64,000 bases of DNA from an uncultured Bacteroidales bacterium (GTDB lineage: Bacteria; Bacteroidota; Bacteroidia; Bacteroidales; Bacteroidaceae). Positions 17,071 through 25,973 of this stretch are shown here, one piece after another (the stretch's first letter is position 1; the number at the start of each line of letters is the position of its first letter). The position numbers and the translations under genes are program-made. The stretch lies in assembly GCA_945833885.1 (NCBI GenBank), contig CAMAFY010000001.1, forward strand, positions 326,910 through 390,909, read 5' to 3'. The notes below the pieces were generated by a model. It saw only the letters and a list, made by a program, of their open reading frames with translations. It had not been told where the DNA came from and made no database searches.

Positions 17071-17541
17071 TTAGATGTTGGAGTGGCTGACTTCGCGTTG
17101 AAAAACACTGAAATCGTTGATATAGCCTTCCGGAGTGTAATGTTGTGACGCAAGACAAAGTCCTACAAAATCCTGGGAGAAATTATACAGACGACACCAT
17201 ATCATTGCGGGAATGACTATGCCTTCGTCTGGTTTATCAAGATGAACAACAGCAGACTTCCGTCCATCGTTGAGTTCAATGTCGCAACTTCCGTGTAAAG
17301 CCACGAAGAATTCCGCACAAGTTCTGTGCGCATGTTCGCCTCGTTCTGCACATTCCGGGACATTGTATATCCAAAAGACCCGTTCATACCGGAAGGGAAC
17401 GCCCGTTTCCTCGGCAGTATTTTCAAGGAAACTCAAAGTTCCTCGTTCATCTGCGGCGCTTTTTATTTTGATTCGTTTGATATCCAAGATGAAACAGTTT
17501 TGTGTTCGACAATAAATATTTTGATGATCATTCCCGTTCAT
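17071..17541 (-). CDS. FdtA/WxcM-like sugar 3,4-ketoisomerase (cupin)
   Basis: Small cupin of the FdtA/QdtA/WxcM family. Typical motifs are DERGTLSFLE, FWIYNVPECAERGEHAHRTCAEFFVALHGSCDIEL and IVIPAMIWCRLYNFS, with the conserved His pair in GEHAH. Known members convert dTDP-4-keto-6-deoxyglucose into the 3-keto isomer before transamination. The frame starts at ATG 17541, but the homologous part begins about 20 residues in, and a TTG at 17487 is an alternative. It heads the leftward cassette with acetyltransferase, aminotransferase and glycosyltransferase, and follows 568 bp of non-coding DNA. Confidence 0.88.
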   Translation of the reverse strand: MNGNDHQNIYCRTQNCFILDIKRIKIKSAADERGTLSFLENTAEETGVPFRYERVFWIYNVPECAERGEHAHRTCAEFFVALHGSCDIELNDGRKSAVVHLDKPDEGIVIPAMIWCRLYNFSQDFVGLCLASQHYTPEGYINDFSVFQREVSHSNI

Positions 17542-18109
17542 TCAAACTTTTACAATTAAAGGTCTGAATTCAAACGTTTATAATCCAAATACTTCTGTAT
17601 TATTTCTACAAGAACATTCTCGTATTACACGCAGTCTACAAGAAACGTATCATTTGTGTTGTGTAAAACAAAGCCCAATGGTTTCTGAATGAAATGCCAT
17701 TTTATGTGAATAGAAGTGTAAAACATTACACTACTTAACATAATGGTCATTCAAAAATATTTTGGCGTTATTGTTGGAAAGTCTCGGATTGGGTATGATA
17801 TAGATTGTGGAAACAGATAATGAATTTCCGTTTTTTATGATTCAAGATACTGGTATTTGTAATCGGTTGACAATGCTTTGGTTTGGAATCTTTTAGCAAT
17901 ATGAAATTATTGTGCAACATAACATGGGAAAAAGTGCGGAACTTTACGATAAAAAGTTCGGGACTTTGTGGCATGAAATGCGGCATTTTCTGCTTTAAAG
18001 TGCGGAACTTTTTTTGTTAATGTAAAACATTTGGTCTTGATGCTATTGAACGTTATGTCGTCAAGCACGGAATCCGAATATGGCAATGCGGATGTTTGCG
18101 TATAATACG
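17542..18109. other. Non-coding gap before the sugar cassette
   Basis: AT-rich 568-bp gap between maf and the FdtA-like gene. It contains repeat array B and a small hairpin AGTGTAA/TTACACT (17715-17732). I could not find a clean TAnnTTTG promoter for the leftward cassette. No gene is supported here. Confidence 0.6.
17931..18018. repeat. 22-bp-period intergenic repeat array B (4 units)
   Basis: Units start at 17931, 17953, 17975 and 17997, with the CGG core at 17937, 17959, 17981 and 18003, all exactly 22 apart. All four are in forward orientation (AAAGTGCGGAACTTT, AAAGTTCGGGACTTT, GAAATGCGGCATTTT, AAAGTGCGGAACTTT). In units 1, 2 and 4 the outer AAAGT and ACTTT are themselves complementary, so each unit can form a tiny hairpin. 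Confidence 0.85.
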
Positions 18110-18691
18110 TCAGAATGTCATCAGCACATTTACAAGACGTTGGATGGGCAATCCTACGACATTGAAGAAAGATCCTTCAACACTTTCAACGCCAACATAC
18201 CCAATCCATTCCTGAATTCCATAGGCACCGGCTTTGTCGTAAGGCTTGTAATTTGTCACATAATGTCGTATAACGTCGTCTGAAAGTTCCGCAAATTTTA
18301 CGCGCGTTACAACACTTACACATTCGCTACGCTTGCTTGTATTGATGGTAAATGCCGTGATAACATCGTGCTTGCGCCCGCTAAGCATCTTCAGCATGCC
18401 TACGGCTTCTGCCTCGTTCTCCGGTTTTCCAAGCACTTGATTGTCGACACAAACGATGGTGTCCGCAGTGATGATAAGGTCGTTTTCCTTCATTGTCGCA
18501 CGATAGCGTTCCGCCTTTTGCGTTGCAATATACCGTGCTATCTCCTCGCCTGTCAGGTGTTTGGGATAAGTTTCTTCTGCATCCGGAAGAACCCTTACCT
18601 CAAATTCAAGTCCTAAGTTCGAAAGAATCTCCCGACGTCTGGGACTTTGGCTGGCCAAAACGATATGATATTTGTTCAGATTCTCAAACAT
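18110..18691 (-). CDS. maf: Maf-like nucleotide pyrophosphatase
   Basis: 193 residues of the Maf/YhdE/YceF family, cytoplasmic pyrophosphatases that hydrolyse dTTP/UTP or modified nucleotides and have been linked to septum control. The signature ASQSPRRREIL lies at the N-terminus, ITADTIVCVDNQVLGKP in the middle and DKAGAYGIQEWIG near the C-terminus. It is 80 bp downstream of kdsC and likely shares the leftward transcript that begins with the DUF2520 gene. Confidence 0.93.
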   Translation of the reverse strand: MFENLNKYHIVLASQSPRRREILSNLGLEFEVRVLPDAEETYPKHLTGEEIARYIATQKAERYRATMKENDLIITADTIVCVDNQVLGKPENEAEAVGMLKMLSGRKHDVITAFTINTSKRSECVSVVTRVKFAELSDDVIRHYVTNYKPYDKAGAYGIQEWIGYVGVESVEGSFFNVVGLPIQRLVNVLMTF

Positions 18692-18771
18692 CTTCTTATA
18701 ATTTAATTGTTAAATTACTGAAAGACAACCACATAATGCATTCTTGATGATTGACTCCTTCAATAATGGTT

Positions 18772-19287
18772 TCACCACCCGAAGGCCTTGTCATCGGTCA
18801 TCCAACATCCGTGTGCAAGCAAAATCTGTCGAACAACGTCGCGCACGCAACCATATCCTCCGTTATAAGGCGAGACATAAGTGGCGATTTCTTTGATTTC
18901 CTCGGCAGCATCGTTTGGACAACAGCCGCACCCTACCCACTTCATAGCCTGATAATCAGGGATGTCATCTCCCATATACAGGACCTCTTCAGGCTTGAGT
19001 TCATGCCTTTCCATCCACTCTTTCAAGACGGTTATCTTGACTCCCTGTCCCATGAATACGTCCTTTATACCAAGTCCCTCGTATCTTTTCCGCACGTTTT
19101 CACAACGTCCTCCGGTTATGATGGCCATTTTGAAGCCTCGCTTTACCGCAAGTTGCAGAGCATAACCATCCTTGATATTTGCCGTACGTGTTGGTTGTTC
19201 TCCTATGAGCATCACCAAAGGACTGCTCAAAACGCCGTCGACGTCAAAGGCCATGGCGCGAATTTTTGTTAAATCATAAGGAATCAT
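18772..19287 (-). CDS. kdsC: 3-deoxy-D-manno-octulosonate 8-phosphate phosphatase
   Basis: HAD-superfamily phosphatase of the KdsC type (171 residues, no cap domain). The catalytic FDVDGVL motif holds Asp15 and Asp17. It is followed by GYALQLAVKRGFKMAIITGG and the Mg-binding MGDDIPDYQAM. It removes phosphate from Kdo-8-P in lipid A-core synthesis; kdsB in the same window performs the next, activating step. The Kdo8P-specific assignment rests on overall length and motif context. It lies 75 bp downstream of the DUF2520 gene and 80 bp upstream of maf. Confidence 0.9.
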   Translation of the reverse strand: MIPYDLTKIRAMAFDVDGVLSSPLVMLIGEQPTRTANIKDGYALQLAVKRGFKMAIITGGRCENVRKRYEGLGIKDVFMGQGVKITVLKEWMERHELKPEEVLYMGDDIPDYQAMKWVGCGCCPNDAAEEIKEIATYVSPYNGGYGCVRDVVRQILLAHGCWMTDDKAFGW

Positions 19288-19362
19288 GGTTCGGTATTAT
19301 GGGATTAAATGGGCTTTAATAAAGGGTGTTGGGGGATGATTTGACGGATTCTGGTTCAAGGT

Positions 19363-20160
19363 TTATGAGAACTTTCGAATGATGCTTTCTGTAAACATTT
19401 CATAAAATGCTCTGAGTTCCGCATGATTTTCAAGCATGGAAAGATGTTCCTGTATCACGCTTTCATCATGCCGTCGTGCAGGACCTGTCTGTCCTTCATG
19501 CGGCGAAATTTCATGCAACTTTGAGGATGTTTCGTCTATCAATGAGAGTAAACACTCTGGATTTATGCCATGTTCTGACAGATAAGAAAAGGCAAGTTCA
19601 TAGAGATGATTGGAGAAATTGCATGCCACTACAGCACCTAAATGAAGATGTTTCCGGTCTGCTGAAGAAAGCCTGTTGACATTGTTTGATATACTGCTTG
19701 CCAAATCGTATGCAATCTTCCCGGAAGTTACATCGTTTGATTCAATATAGATGTATACATCTCTAAAATCCACCAACTTATCTTTCGAAAATGTCTGCAT
19801 GGGATAAAGGACTCCGTAGTGTTCGGATGCGGTATGGAGGAGTTCGATGTCCTGACTCCCTGCTGTATGTAGCACCACCCCACCCTTCGCTTGTTCCGGC
19901 CATGAGGCAAGAACTTCTGGAAGAGCATTGTCCGCAACCGCTACAATATAGACGTCGGTTACCGGAATTTCTTTCAATGAATCAGTAACTTCTATGTTCT
20001 TACAGTCCTGCAAACGATGTTGAAGTTCCTCTGCGGATCTCAGTGTTTTGCTGTAAATCGCCTTGATTTCATGGTTGGCCTGTTGTAAGGCTATGGCTAA
20101 TTGTGTAGCAAGTCTGCCGGCTCCGACAAAAGTTATGCTGTAGTTTGTTGGTGTAATCAT
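19363..20160 (-). CDS. Rossmann-like and DUF2520 domain-containing protein
   Basis: 265 residues with an N-terminal Rossmann fold (ITFVGAGRLATQLAIALQQA, a GxGxxx dinucleotide motif) and a C-terminal helical DUF2520 region ending around SPHEGQTGPARRHD. The architecture resembles pyrroline-5-carboxylate or ketopantoate reductases, so an NAD(P)-dependent dehydrogenase is plausible, but the substrate is unknown. Promoter-like CAAAGATA lies 26 bp upstream. It heads the leftward DUF2520-kdsC-maf cluster. Confidence 0.85.
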   Translation of the reverse strand: MITPTNYSITFVGAGRLATQLAIALQQANHEIKAIYSKTLRSAEELQHRLQDCKNIEVTDSLKEIPVTDVYIVAVADNALPEVLASWPEQAKGGVVLHTAGSQDIELLHTASEHYGVLYPMQTFSKDKLVDFRDVYIYIESNDVTSGKIAYDLASSISNNVNRLSSADRKHLHLGAVVACNFSNHLYELAFSYLSEHGINPECLLSLIDETSSKLHEISPHEGQTGPARRHDESVIQEHLSMLENHAELRAFYEMFTESIIRKFS

Positions 20161-20185
20161 TGCTGACAGGGCTTTTTATATGCTG

Positions 20186-20193
20186 CAAAGATA
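20186..20193 (-). promoter_or_regulatory. Candidate -7 box for the DUF2520-kdsC-maf operon
   Basis: Minus-strand TATCTTTG matches TAnnTTTG. The start site would fall about 20 bases before ATG 20160. No clear -33 TTTG is visible at 19-21 bases. Confidence 0.45.
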
Positions 20194-20363
20194 CAACAAA
20201 GCATGGTATTTTTCAGTAATTCACCCGTGATTTTGCGGTAATTCTCCCATTTGTCCGAAGATGATGCTAAATAATTGGTAAGAAAGTGCTGCGGAATCGT
20301 AGGTAAACATAAAGTATAAACCATCTGATGACGGAATAACAACCTAATAATATCAGCACTTCT

Positions 20364-21860
20364 CTATTTCTTTTTCCAAAAACGTTTTTTGACGAATTCC
20401 AAACCTTCGGTATAGACATCCGGATGGTAGAATTGCATGACAACAATGTAAACGACAAAGGCTGTTGCCATTTTCGTGAACATGGGAAGCAATCGCCACC
20501 ACCCTTCACCGCAATTATCACCGAAGACCAACAAACTTATGCCCCACGCAACGCCCATGGTGAATGCGGTAGAAAGGATAAATGGTATGATATCTGAAAG
20601 GATTTCGTGCAAATTTATCGATATTAGCCTACGTACAACAAGCGACAAGACGATTGTCCATACAGGTTGTAGAATCGCAATACCCATCAACAAGGGCAGC
20701 ATTTCCCCCATTCTGGCAAAAAGAACAATGAACAATGCCTGCAAAAGTAACGATGTCGTAGTCGTATAAAGGTACAGATTGGAACGCCCACACGATATCA
20801 TCAGGTGTGTGAAAACGCCGTTCATGGTGATAAATGCACATGAAACGGAGAGTATAGCCAGATAAGGAACGCAAGGAATCCATTTGTCGCCGATAGCAAG
20901 GGGGATAAACTCCGGAGAGATAAGGGCAAGTCCGGCCATCAACGGCAAAGCGATGAACGCGGAAAAACGCAGCATTTTTCTGAAAACCCTTGCCTGTCGG
21001 ATCGAATCCTCACCGACTTTCGCCAGAACGGGCTGTGCAACCGATGAGATAATGCCGGAAAGCAGGCCGTTGGAAAGGAGACTCCATTTGTTGGCTTGCG
21101 AATAATACCCGACTTGTCGTAAGGGGAAGAAGTGTCCTAACACGCTCTGCAGCAATTGATTGTTCAGCGTATTAAGCATATTGGTCAGGAGAATCTTACT
21201 GCCAAATCCGAACATCTCTGCAACAGGACGGAAATTCACATGCCATGATGGCCGCCATTGCGAGTGATGCCACAGCAAGGATACATAGACAAACTTGTAG
21301 GTCAGGTCCATTGCTACCAATGCCCAACATCCGCATCCTTTGAGGGCTGCGGTAAGACCCACAATACCCGATACTATCGATGCCAACACTTGTGATGAGG
21401 TTTTCTCGCGTACCATAAGGTTGCGGAACAACCATGCAGCCTGCGCAGTGCCGAGAGAAGATATGAAGAAACCAACAAAAACAACACGGGCCAGCAACGT
21501 CAGTTGAGGTGTATGGTTGAAAGCGGCAATCAAAGGTGCGGCAAAAAACAGCAGAAAATACAAAATACCGCTGACAATAATTGAGAACCAGAATACGGCA
21601 TTGAAGTCATCAGATGTAGCGTTCTTCCGAACTCCCAATGCCGAAGTAAAGCCGCTGTCCTGGATATTGCTGGCAATAATGGTGAAAATTGTCAGCAGAG
21701 CAACGAGACCATAGTCCTCAACATTGAGAATACGTGCCAAAGCAATACCTACCAACATCGTGACCAGCAACTGCGCACCATTGCCAAATGCAGACCAGAA
21801 TAGCCCGGTCGCAGTGCGTTCTTTCAGCGATGACGTTGACTTTTCATCGATATCTTGCAT
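20364..21860 (-). CDS. Polysaccharide flippase (MOP superfamily, Wzx-like)
   Basis: About 498 residues with roughly 12-14 predicted membrane helices and the N-terminal pattern of lipid-linked oligosaccharide exporters (TATGLFWSAFGNGAQLLVTM, ARILNVEDYGLVALL). It would flip undecaprenyl-linked sugar repeats across the inner membrane for O-antigen or capsule assembly. I start at ATG 21860 (MQDIDEKSTSSLKE), because the 40 additional in-frame codons upstream overlap the candidate promoter at 21950-21980. It lies 203 bp upstream of the Kdo genes on the same strand. Confidence 0.9.
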   Translation of the reverse strand: MQDIDEKSTSSLKERTATGLFWSAFGNGAQLLVTMLVGIALARILNVEDYGLVALLTIFTIIASNIQDSGFTSALGVRKNATSDDFNAVFWFSIIVSGILYFLLFFAAPLIAAFNHTPQLTLLARVVFVGFFISSLGTAQAAWLFRNLMVREKTSSQVLASIVSGIVGLTAALKGCGCWALVAMDLTYKFVYVSLLWHHSQWRPSWHVNFRPVAEMFGFGSKILLTNMLNTLNNQLLQSVLGHFFPLRQVGYYSQANKWSLLSNGLLSGIISSVAQPVLAKVGEDSIRQARVFRKMLRFSAFIALPLMAGLALISPEFIPLAIGDKWIPCVPYLAILSVSCAFITMNGVFTHLMISCGRSNLYLYTTTTSLLLQALFIVLFARMGEMLPLLMGIAILQPVWTIVLSLVVRRLISINLHEILSDIIPFILSTAFTMGVAWGISLLVFGDNCGEGWWRLLPMFTKMATAFVVYIVVMQFYHPDVYTEGLEFVKKRFWKKK

Positions 21861-21949
21861 AATTCCTTTCGTTGTCTGTAAAAAAAGATTAGTGATTGAC
21901 GGTATGCAGTGCCGAAGGAAATCCGGGAAACGCCGTGCAATCGTTTGTG

Positions 21950-21980
21950 CAAAATTACGAAAATTTATAAAAGGATACAA
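21950..21980 (-). promoter_or_regulatory. Bacteroidetes promoter for the flippase gene
   Basis: Minus-strand -7 box TAATTTTG (21957-21950) preceded by TTG (21980-21978) with a 20-base spacer. Transcription would begin near 21943, about 80 bases before the start codon at 21860. This promoter position is one reason to prefer the shorter flippase start. Confidence 0.65.
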
Positions 21981-22228
21981 TGTTTCACGCGTTCAACAGC
22001 AAAATTTCTCGAAATAATCATCCGTGGATATTGTTCTGTTTGTCATATATGATAGAGTAGAAGTTCGCGTTATGAAATACGTTTGAACAGTAATGCCAGA
22101 GGATTTCATTTGTTCTTTTGCATCGTTTCATTCCCAGAACGGCTATGTTAGACTTATAATTTTATCTACAAACTACACTGACTATCAATCAGTTACGTTT
22201 ACGTTATGTTTGATTTTACCTTTATCTG

Positions 22229-22260
22229 TTGAAAAAACATCAAAATTATTTGTAATTTTG
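22229..22260 (+). promoter_or_regulatory. Bacteroidetes promoter for the amylase gene
   Basis: TTG (22229-22231), a 21-base spacer and TAATTTTG (22253-22260). The predicted start near 22267 gives a leader of about 43 bases. The 449-bp divergent gap to the flippase holds this and the leftward promoter and no gene. Confidence 0.7.
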
Positions 22261-22309
22261 CGGTGATTTTGAAAATTGCGTTAACCCTACTTTTTTCCGA
22301 TTATACAGA

Positions 22310-24187
22310 ATGAAGAATACGAAAGCACTTCTTTTCGGGCTCCTGCTAACCGCTCTGTCTCCGTTAACGACCGAAGCAAAGGTGCGGTATACCCTGGACC
22401 ATATTCATCCACTTAATTGGTGGACCGACATGAAACACCCTGAATTACAAATATTGCTCCATGGTTCTGATATCGCTTCTTGCAACATTCATCTTGAAAA
22501 TGCCGAAGGGATAGATATTTTACGTACTGTTCGTACTGAAAACCCCAACTATCTCATCTTATATATTAACACGCGCGAGGCCCGCCCTCAAACGTTTGAT
22601 ATCGTTCTCTCCCGCAATGGCAAGGCTTGTCTTCGTCAACCCTACGAACTTCTGCCGCGTACAAATCTGTGGAAGCAGAGTTTCGACGCTTCGGATGTTG
22701 TATATCTTCTTATGCCAGACCGCTTTGCCAATGGCAATACAGCCAATGATGGTGGAATGGGATTGAAGGATTCCGTAATTGGCCGTAACGAACCTTACGG
22801 ACGGCACGGAGGTGACATTGCGGGAATGTCGCAACAACTCGACTATCTTGCAGACCTTGGCATCACAGCCATTTGGACTACGCCCATCCTTGTCAACGAC
22901 ATGCCGGCAGGAAGTTACCATGGTTATGCCATCACAGACTACTATCAGATTGACCCCCGTTTTGGTACAAACGAGGAGTTCCGCGACTTTGTTGCCGACT
23001 GTCATCAGCATGGCATTAAGTACATCATGGACCTTGTATTTAATCATTGCGGTTCTGAGAATTTCATCTTCTCGGATCTCCCCGCAAAAGATTGGTTCAA
23101 CAACAACTCGGAATATGTACAGACCAACTACAAACTCGGTACTCTCGTTGACCCTCATGCGACCGCTGAGGAGCGGAACATTGCTACCGATGGATGGTTT
23201 ACCCGCGAAATGCCCGACCTAAACCAGCGCAATCCGTTGGTAATGGACTACTTGATCCAAAGCAGTATTTGGTGGACGGAATATGCAGGCATTGATGGTA
23301 TTCGACAAGATACCTATCCTTACTGCGACGTTGAGGCGATGTCGCAATGGAATCTTCGTCTGGAAGAGGAGTATCCTGGCTATAATGTGGTGGGCGAAAC
23401 ATGGATAAACTATAACGTAGGTATTGCACCATGGCAGAAAGACAGCCGGCTTTCCAGCACAAACAGTGAGTTGAAAACCGTCATGGATTTCCCTTTAATG
23501 TATCTTCTTAACAGCATTTGTGACGAAGAAACAGATGATTGGGACCATGGTTTTGCCCGTCTTTGGGATTACTTTTCCCAAGATGCTGTATATGAAAATC
23601 CGCTGGGACTTCTCACATTCCTCTCCAATCACGATACCGATCGGTTCTGCAGTACTGAGGAAAAAAGCGCAAATTTCGACCGCTATCGCCAAGCCTTGGC
23701 CGTTTTACTCTTTGCCCGTGGCATCCCACAACTATATTATGGCGATGAAATCGGGCTTTGGAGCAACAAAAGTAAGGGCGATGGACTGCTTAGACAAGAC
23801 TTCCCCGGAGGTTGGAATGAGGATGTTCGAAACGCATTCACCAAAGAAGGACGTAGCAAAGCGGAGAACGAACGGTTTGATTATACCCGTCGTCTGCTGC
23901 AATTCCGCAAGGGAAACCGTGCCATCAGCGAAGGAAGCATGACACAGTTCACTGTTAAAGATGGTGTATATTGCTTCTCACGCCATAAGGACAATCAGAC
24001 AGTTACCGTCATTCTTAACGGAACGAGCAAGGAGCAGTCCGCTGATTTGAAGCGCTTTGCCTCCGCCCTCCCCTCCTCTACAGCCTACGAAGTAGTCCGT
24101 GGACACAACATTGACTTGGGCGAAACAATGCAACTTGCTCCCCGTGACGTGGTTGTCCTTAGTTTCAATACTGATGGAAAATATTGA
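22310..24187 (+). CDS. Periplasmic alpha-amylase/cyclomaltodextrinase (GH13, SusA-like)
   Basis: 625-residue GH13 enzyme with a signal peptide (MKNTKALLFGLLLTALSPLTTEA) and therefore periplasmic. Domain order is a cyclomaltodextrinase-type N-terminal beta domain (to about 120), the GH13 barrel, and a C-terminal beta domain. Catalytic residues by motif are Asp334 (GIRQDTYPY), Glu363 (VGETWINY) and Asp442 (SNHDTDR). SusA-like neopullulanases of Bacteroidales degrade imported malto-oligosaccharides in the periplasm. No susC/susD, susR or GH97 neighbours are present, so it is an orphan in this window. Confidence 0.93.
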   Translation: MKNTKALLFGLLLTALSPLTTEAKVRYTLDHIHPLNWWTDMKHPELQILLHGSDIASCNIHLENAEGIDILRTVRTENPNYLILYINTREARPQTFDIVLSRNGKACLRQPYELLPRTNLWKQSFDASDVVYLLMPDRFANGNTANDGGMGLKDSVIGRNEPYGRHGGDIAGMSQQLDYLADLGITAIWTTPILVNDMPAGSYHGYAITDYYQIDPRFGTNEEFRDFVADCHQHGIKYIMDLVFNHCGSENFIFSDLPAKDWFNNNSEYVQTNYKLGTLVDPHATAEERNIATDGWFTREMPDLNQRNPLVMDYLIQSSIWWTEYAGIDGIRQDTYPYCDVEAMSQWNLRLEEEYPGYNVVGETWINYNVGIAPWQKDSRLSSTNSELKTVMDFPLMYLLNSICDEETDDWDHGFARLWDYFSQDAVYENPLGLLTFLSNHDTDRFCSTEEKSANFDRYRQALAVLLFARGIPQLYYGDEIGLWSNKSKGDGLLRQDFPGGWNEDVRNAFTKEGRSKAENERFDYTRRLLQFRKGNRAISEGSMTQFTVKDGVYCFSRHKDNQTVTVILNGTSKEQSADLKRFASALPSSTAYEVVRGHNIDLGETMQLAPRDVVVLSFNTDGKY

Positions 24188-24191
24188 AAAG

Positions 24192-24210
24192 TTCCATCTC
24201 TTGGAATTTT
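24192..24210 (+). terminator. Weak hairpin just after the amylase gene
   Basis: TTCCA (24192-24196) and TGGAA (24202-24206) followed by TTTT, starting 5 bp after the stop codon. The stem is short and AT-rich; it may end the amylase transcript. Confidence 0.35.
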
Positions 24211-24589
24211 AATATCCGAAAATCTTTCATTTAGAATCAATAGATGAGTATTCATTCCAAAAGTAAAATGACACGGTTTCTTTAACAGGTTTCCGAATAA
24301 CAAACGTTTTTTGAATTCGCAAATTAAGGGTAAAAATACCGAAATAACAGCAACAGGTCATTTCGAGCGTTGCAATAAAAGTTCGGCAACCCAGCGAATA
24401 TCAATAAAACATCAAAAAGATTGGTATGATACTCTGACATAGTAAAAGGAAAAGCGTCCGAAGTGATTTCGATACGTCTATTTATGTTTTTTCTGATTTT
24501 GGATGTTTGACATGCAAGTGCCGTAATCCAGAATCCAACACAAAGTTATTTTGGTCAAATTTCATAAGGTATTAGGAATTTAAGGTTCG

Positions 24590-24620
24590 CCGCCTCCGTT
24601 TTTTTCGGAGGCGGTTTTTT
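24590..24620 (+). terminator. Strong terminator with no adjacent gene
   Basis: Perfect 9-bp GC-rich stem CCGCCTCCG (24590-24598) and CGGAGGCGG (24606-24614), a loop of seven T, then TTTTTT (24615-24620). It is the strongest terminator in the window, yet lies 400 bp beyond the amylase stop with nothing annotated between. Confidence 0.85.
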
Positions 24621-24774
24621 CTGGACTTGCAAATGATTTATGTAGGTAATGTAACAGAAATGGACGATTTCATCGCAGCATTTCACATCATTTACATTAT
24701 TCAGCAAGAAGGAATCCGTCAGTCTTCATACATTTGAATGCACTTCTATATTGAAAGGTAAAAAAGTCTGTCAA

Positions 24775-24884
24775 AAAGTACGGAAGTTCTCGATGTAAAG
24801 TACGGATGTTATCGATGCAAAGTGCGGATGTTTTTGTCACAAACATCCGTACTTTCCTTCTTAAAATGCCGGTGTTTATAGAAC
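24775..24884. repeat. 22-bp-period intergenic repeat array C (5 units)
   Basis: Units start at 24775, 24797, 24819 and 24841, then a fifth near 24863-24864 that is one base out of phase. Units 1-3 are forward (AAAGTACGGAAGTTC, AAAGTACGGATGTTA, AAAGTGCGGATGTTT), unit 4 is inverted (AAACATCCGTACTTT) and unit 5 is a diverged forward copy. Units 3 and 4 pair over 15 bases, with one G-T wobble, around a 7-base loop. The array sits in the convergent gap between the amylase gene and the downstream glycosyltransferase. Confidence 0.85.
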
Positions 24885-24916
24885 AATGTTCTTTTATAAT
24901 GTTATTTTATGTTCAG

Positions 24917-24967
24917 CATAAAATAAAAGTAGGTCTTGTAAACAGTTGCCTGCTACAAGACCTACTT
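24917..24967 (-). terminator. Terminator of the dnaE-glycosyltransferase unit
   Basis: Perfect 14-bp arms AAGTAGGTCTTGTA (24927-24940) and TACAAGACCTACTT (24954-24967), followed on the minus strand by a T-rich tail TTTTATTTTAT. The stem begins one base past the stop codon of the leftward glycosyltransferase. Confidence 0.8.
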
Positions 24968-24968
24968 A

Positions 24969-25862
24969 TCATTGAAAGTCAAAAGGAATTTCCTCTGCAA
25001 CGGAATCATTGAGTGGATGTTTCAGAATATAGAAGAAGCCATCCAGCATATCGCGCAGACATGTCCAACGCAAGTGTAATTTTAATGTGGGTGTGATATG
25101 GTGCTTCTCCATGAATTCATCATCAGGAAGCGGCATTGTCAAGGCCGTATATAGGATGCGCAAGAACGCCATTGGCGCTGTATGCAGCATGTAGAGCACG
25201 GCACCTTTGCTGCGGCGTACGCGTTTGTCGTAGAAAAAACGCCGACCCGTCGTCTGGAGATTGGGAAGCGTACATAGTTTCTGGGGAAAATAGTGTACAT
25301 GTAGTCCATAACAACTGGCTTGATGGAGGAAGACTTCCTCTTCGCCACACGACAGATAAGCAGCGCCCAATCCGAACCGAGTGTCAAAAGCCGGAAGACA
25401 TAGGTCAATGCGTAAGGCTATTTCAAAGCTACAAAAATAGGTTCCTCGGGGACGTTTATGGTATTCGAAATCATAATCTACGTATGGACGCAAGGGCTCA
25501 CCTTCGACGGTAAACGCCTGAAAACACGCGATGTCCACCTCCGGATGACGGTTGAAAGTCTCGATAACACGGGAAATCTCCTCGTAAGTATACCTGACAT
25601 CATCGTCAGCAATGATGGCTAATGGCGTGGCACAGTGCCGCAGGGCATGATTACGATTGGCAGAAAGTCCGGTCTGAGGCAGGGGTAAAAGTGCCACGTC
25701 TTGCCGTTCATGGAGGCTTTCCGGTACCATGGAAAGAAAGATTTCGTCGGTGTATTGGAACGACACAACGTAACATATTTCTTCACATGGCGGTAAAAGC
25801 ATCTTATCGACGTGGCATATTCGATCGTTTAGAGTGCAAATAAGTATCGAAATAACGGGCAT
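24969..25862 (-). CDS. Family 2 glycosyltransferase, orphan paralogue
   Basis: 297-residue GT-A glycosyltransferase with the strand VISILICTLN, the GLSANRNHAL motif, metal-binding IADDDV and the later CGEEEVFLHQA acid motif. It matches the glycosyltransferase at 13974-14795 motif for motif (RFGLGAAYLSCGEE versus RFGLGTQFLTCGEE). The start is ATG 25862 (MPVISILICTLN); 27 upstream in-frame codons look non-coding. It lies 111 bp downstream of dnaE, without other sugar genes nearby, so its acceptor cannot be guessed. Confidence 0.87.
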   Translation of the reverse strand: MPVISILICTLNDRICHVDKMLLPPCEEICYVVSFQYTDEIFLSMVPESLHERQDVALLPLPQTGLSANRNHALRHCATPLAIIADDDVRYTYEEISRVIETFNRHPEVDIACFQAFTVEGEPLRPYVDYDFEYHKRPRGTYFCSFEIALRIDLCLPAFDTRFGLGAAYLSCGEEEVFLHQASCYGLHVHYFPQKLCTLPNLQTTGRRFFYDKRVRRSKGAVLYMLHTAPMAFLRILYTALTMPLPDDEFMEKHHITPTLKLHLRWTCLRDMLDGFFYILKHPLNDSVAEEIPFDFQ

Positions 25863-25973
25863 GACACAGGCTATTGTATAATCTTGTATATAGGAAATCC
25901 ACGATGAATACGCGAAATTTCCCTTCATTAAGATGGAATACAAGAACGTTCGTAACGTAAATCACGGAGGATT

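Noticed and set aside
24541..24548. Minus-strand TAACTTTG as a promoter
   Set aside because: No -33 element and transcription would run into the amylase gene end; probably chance.
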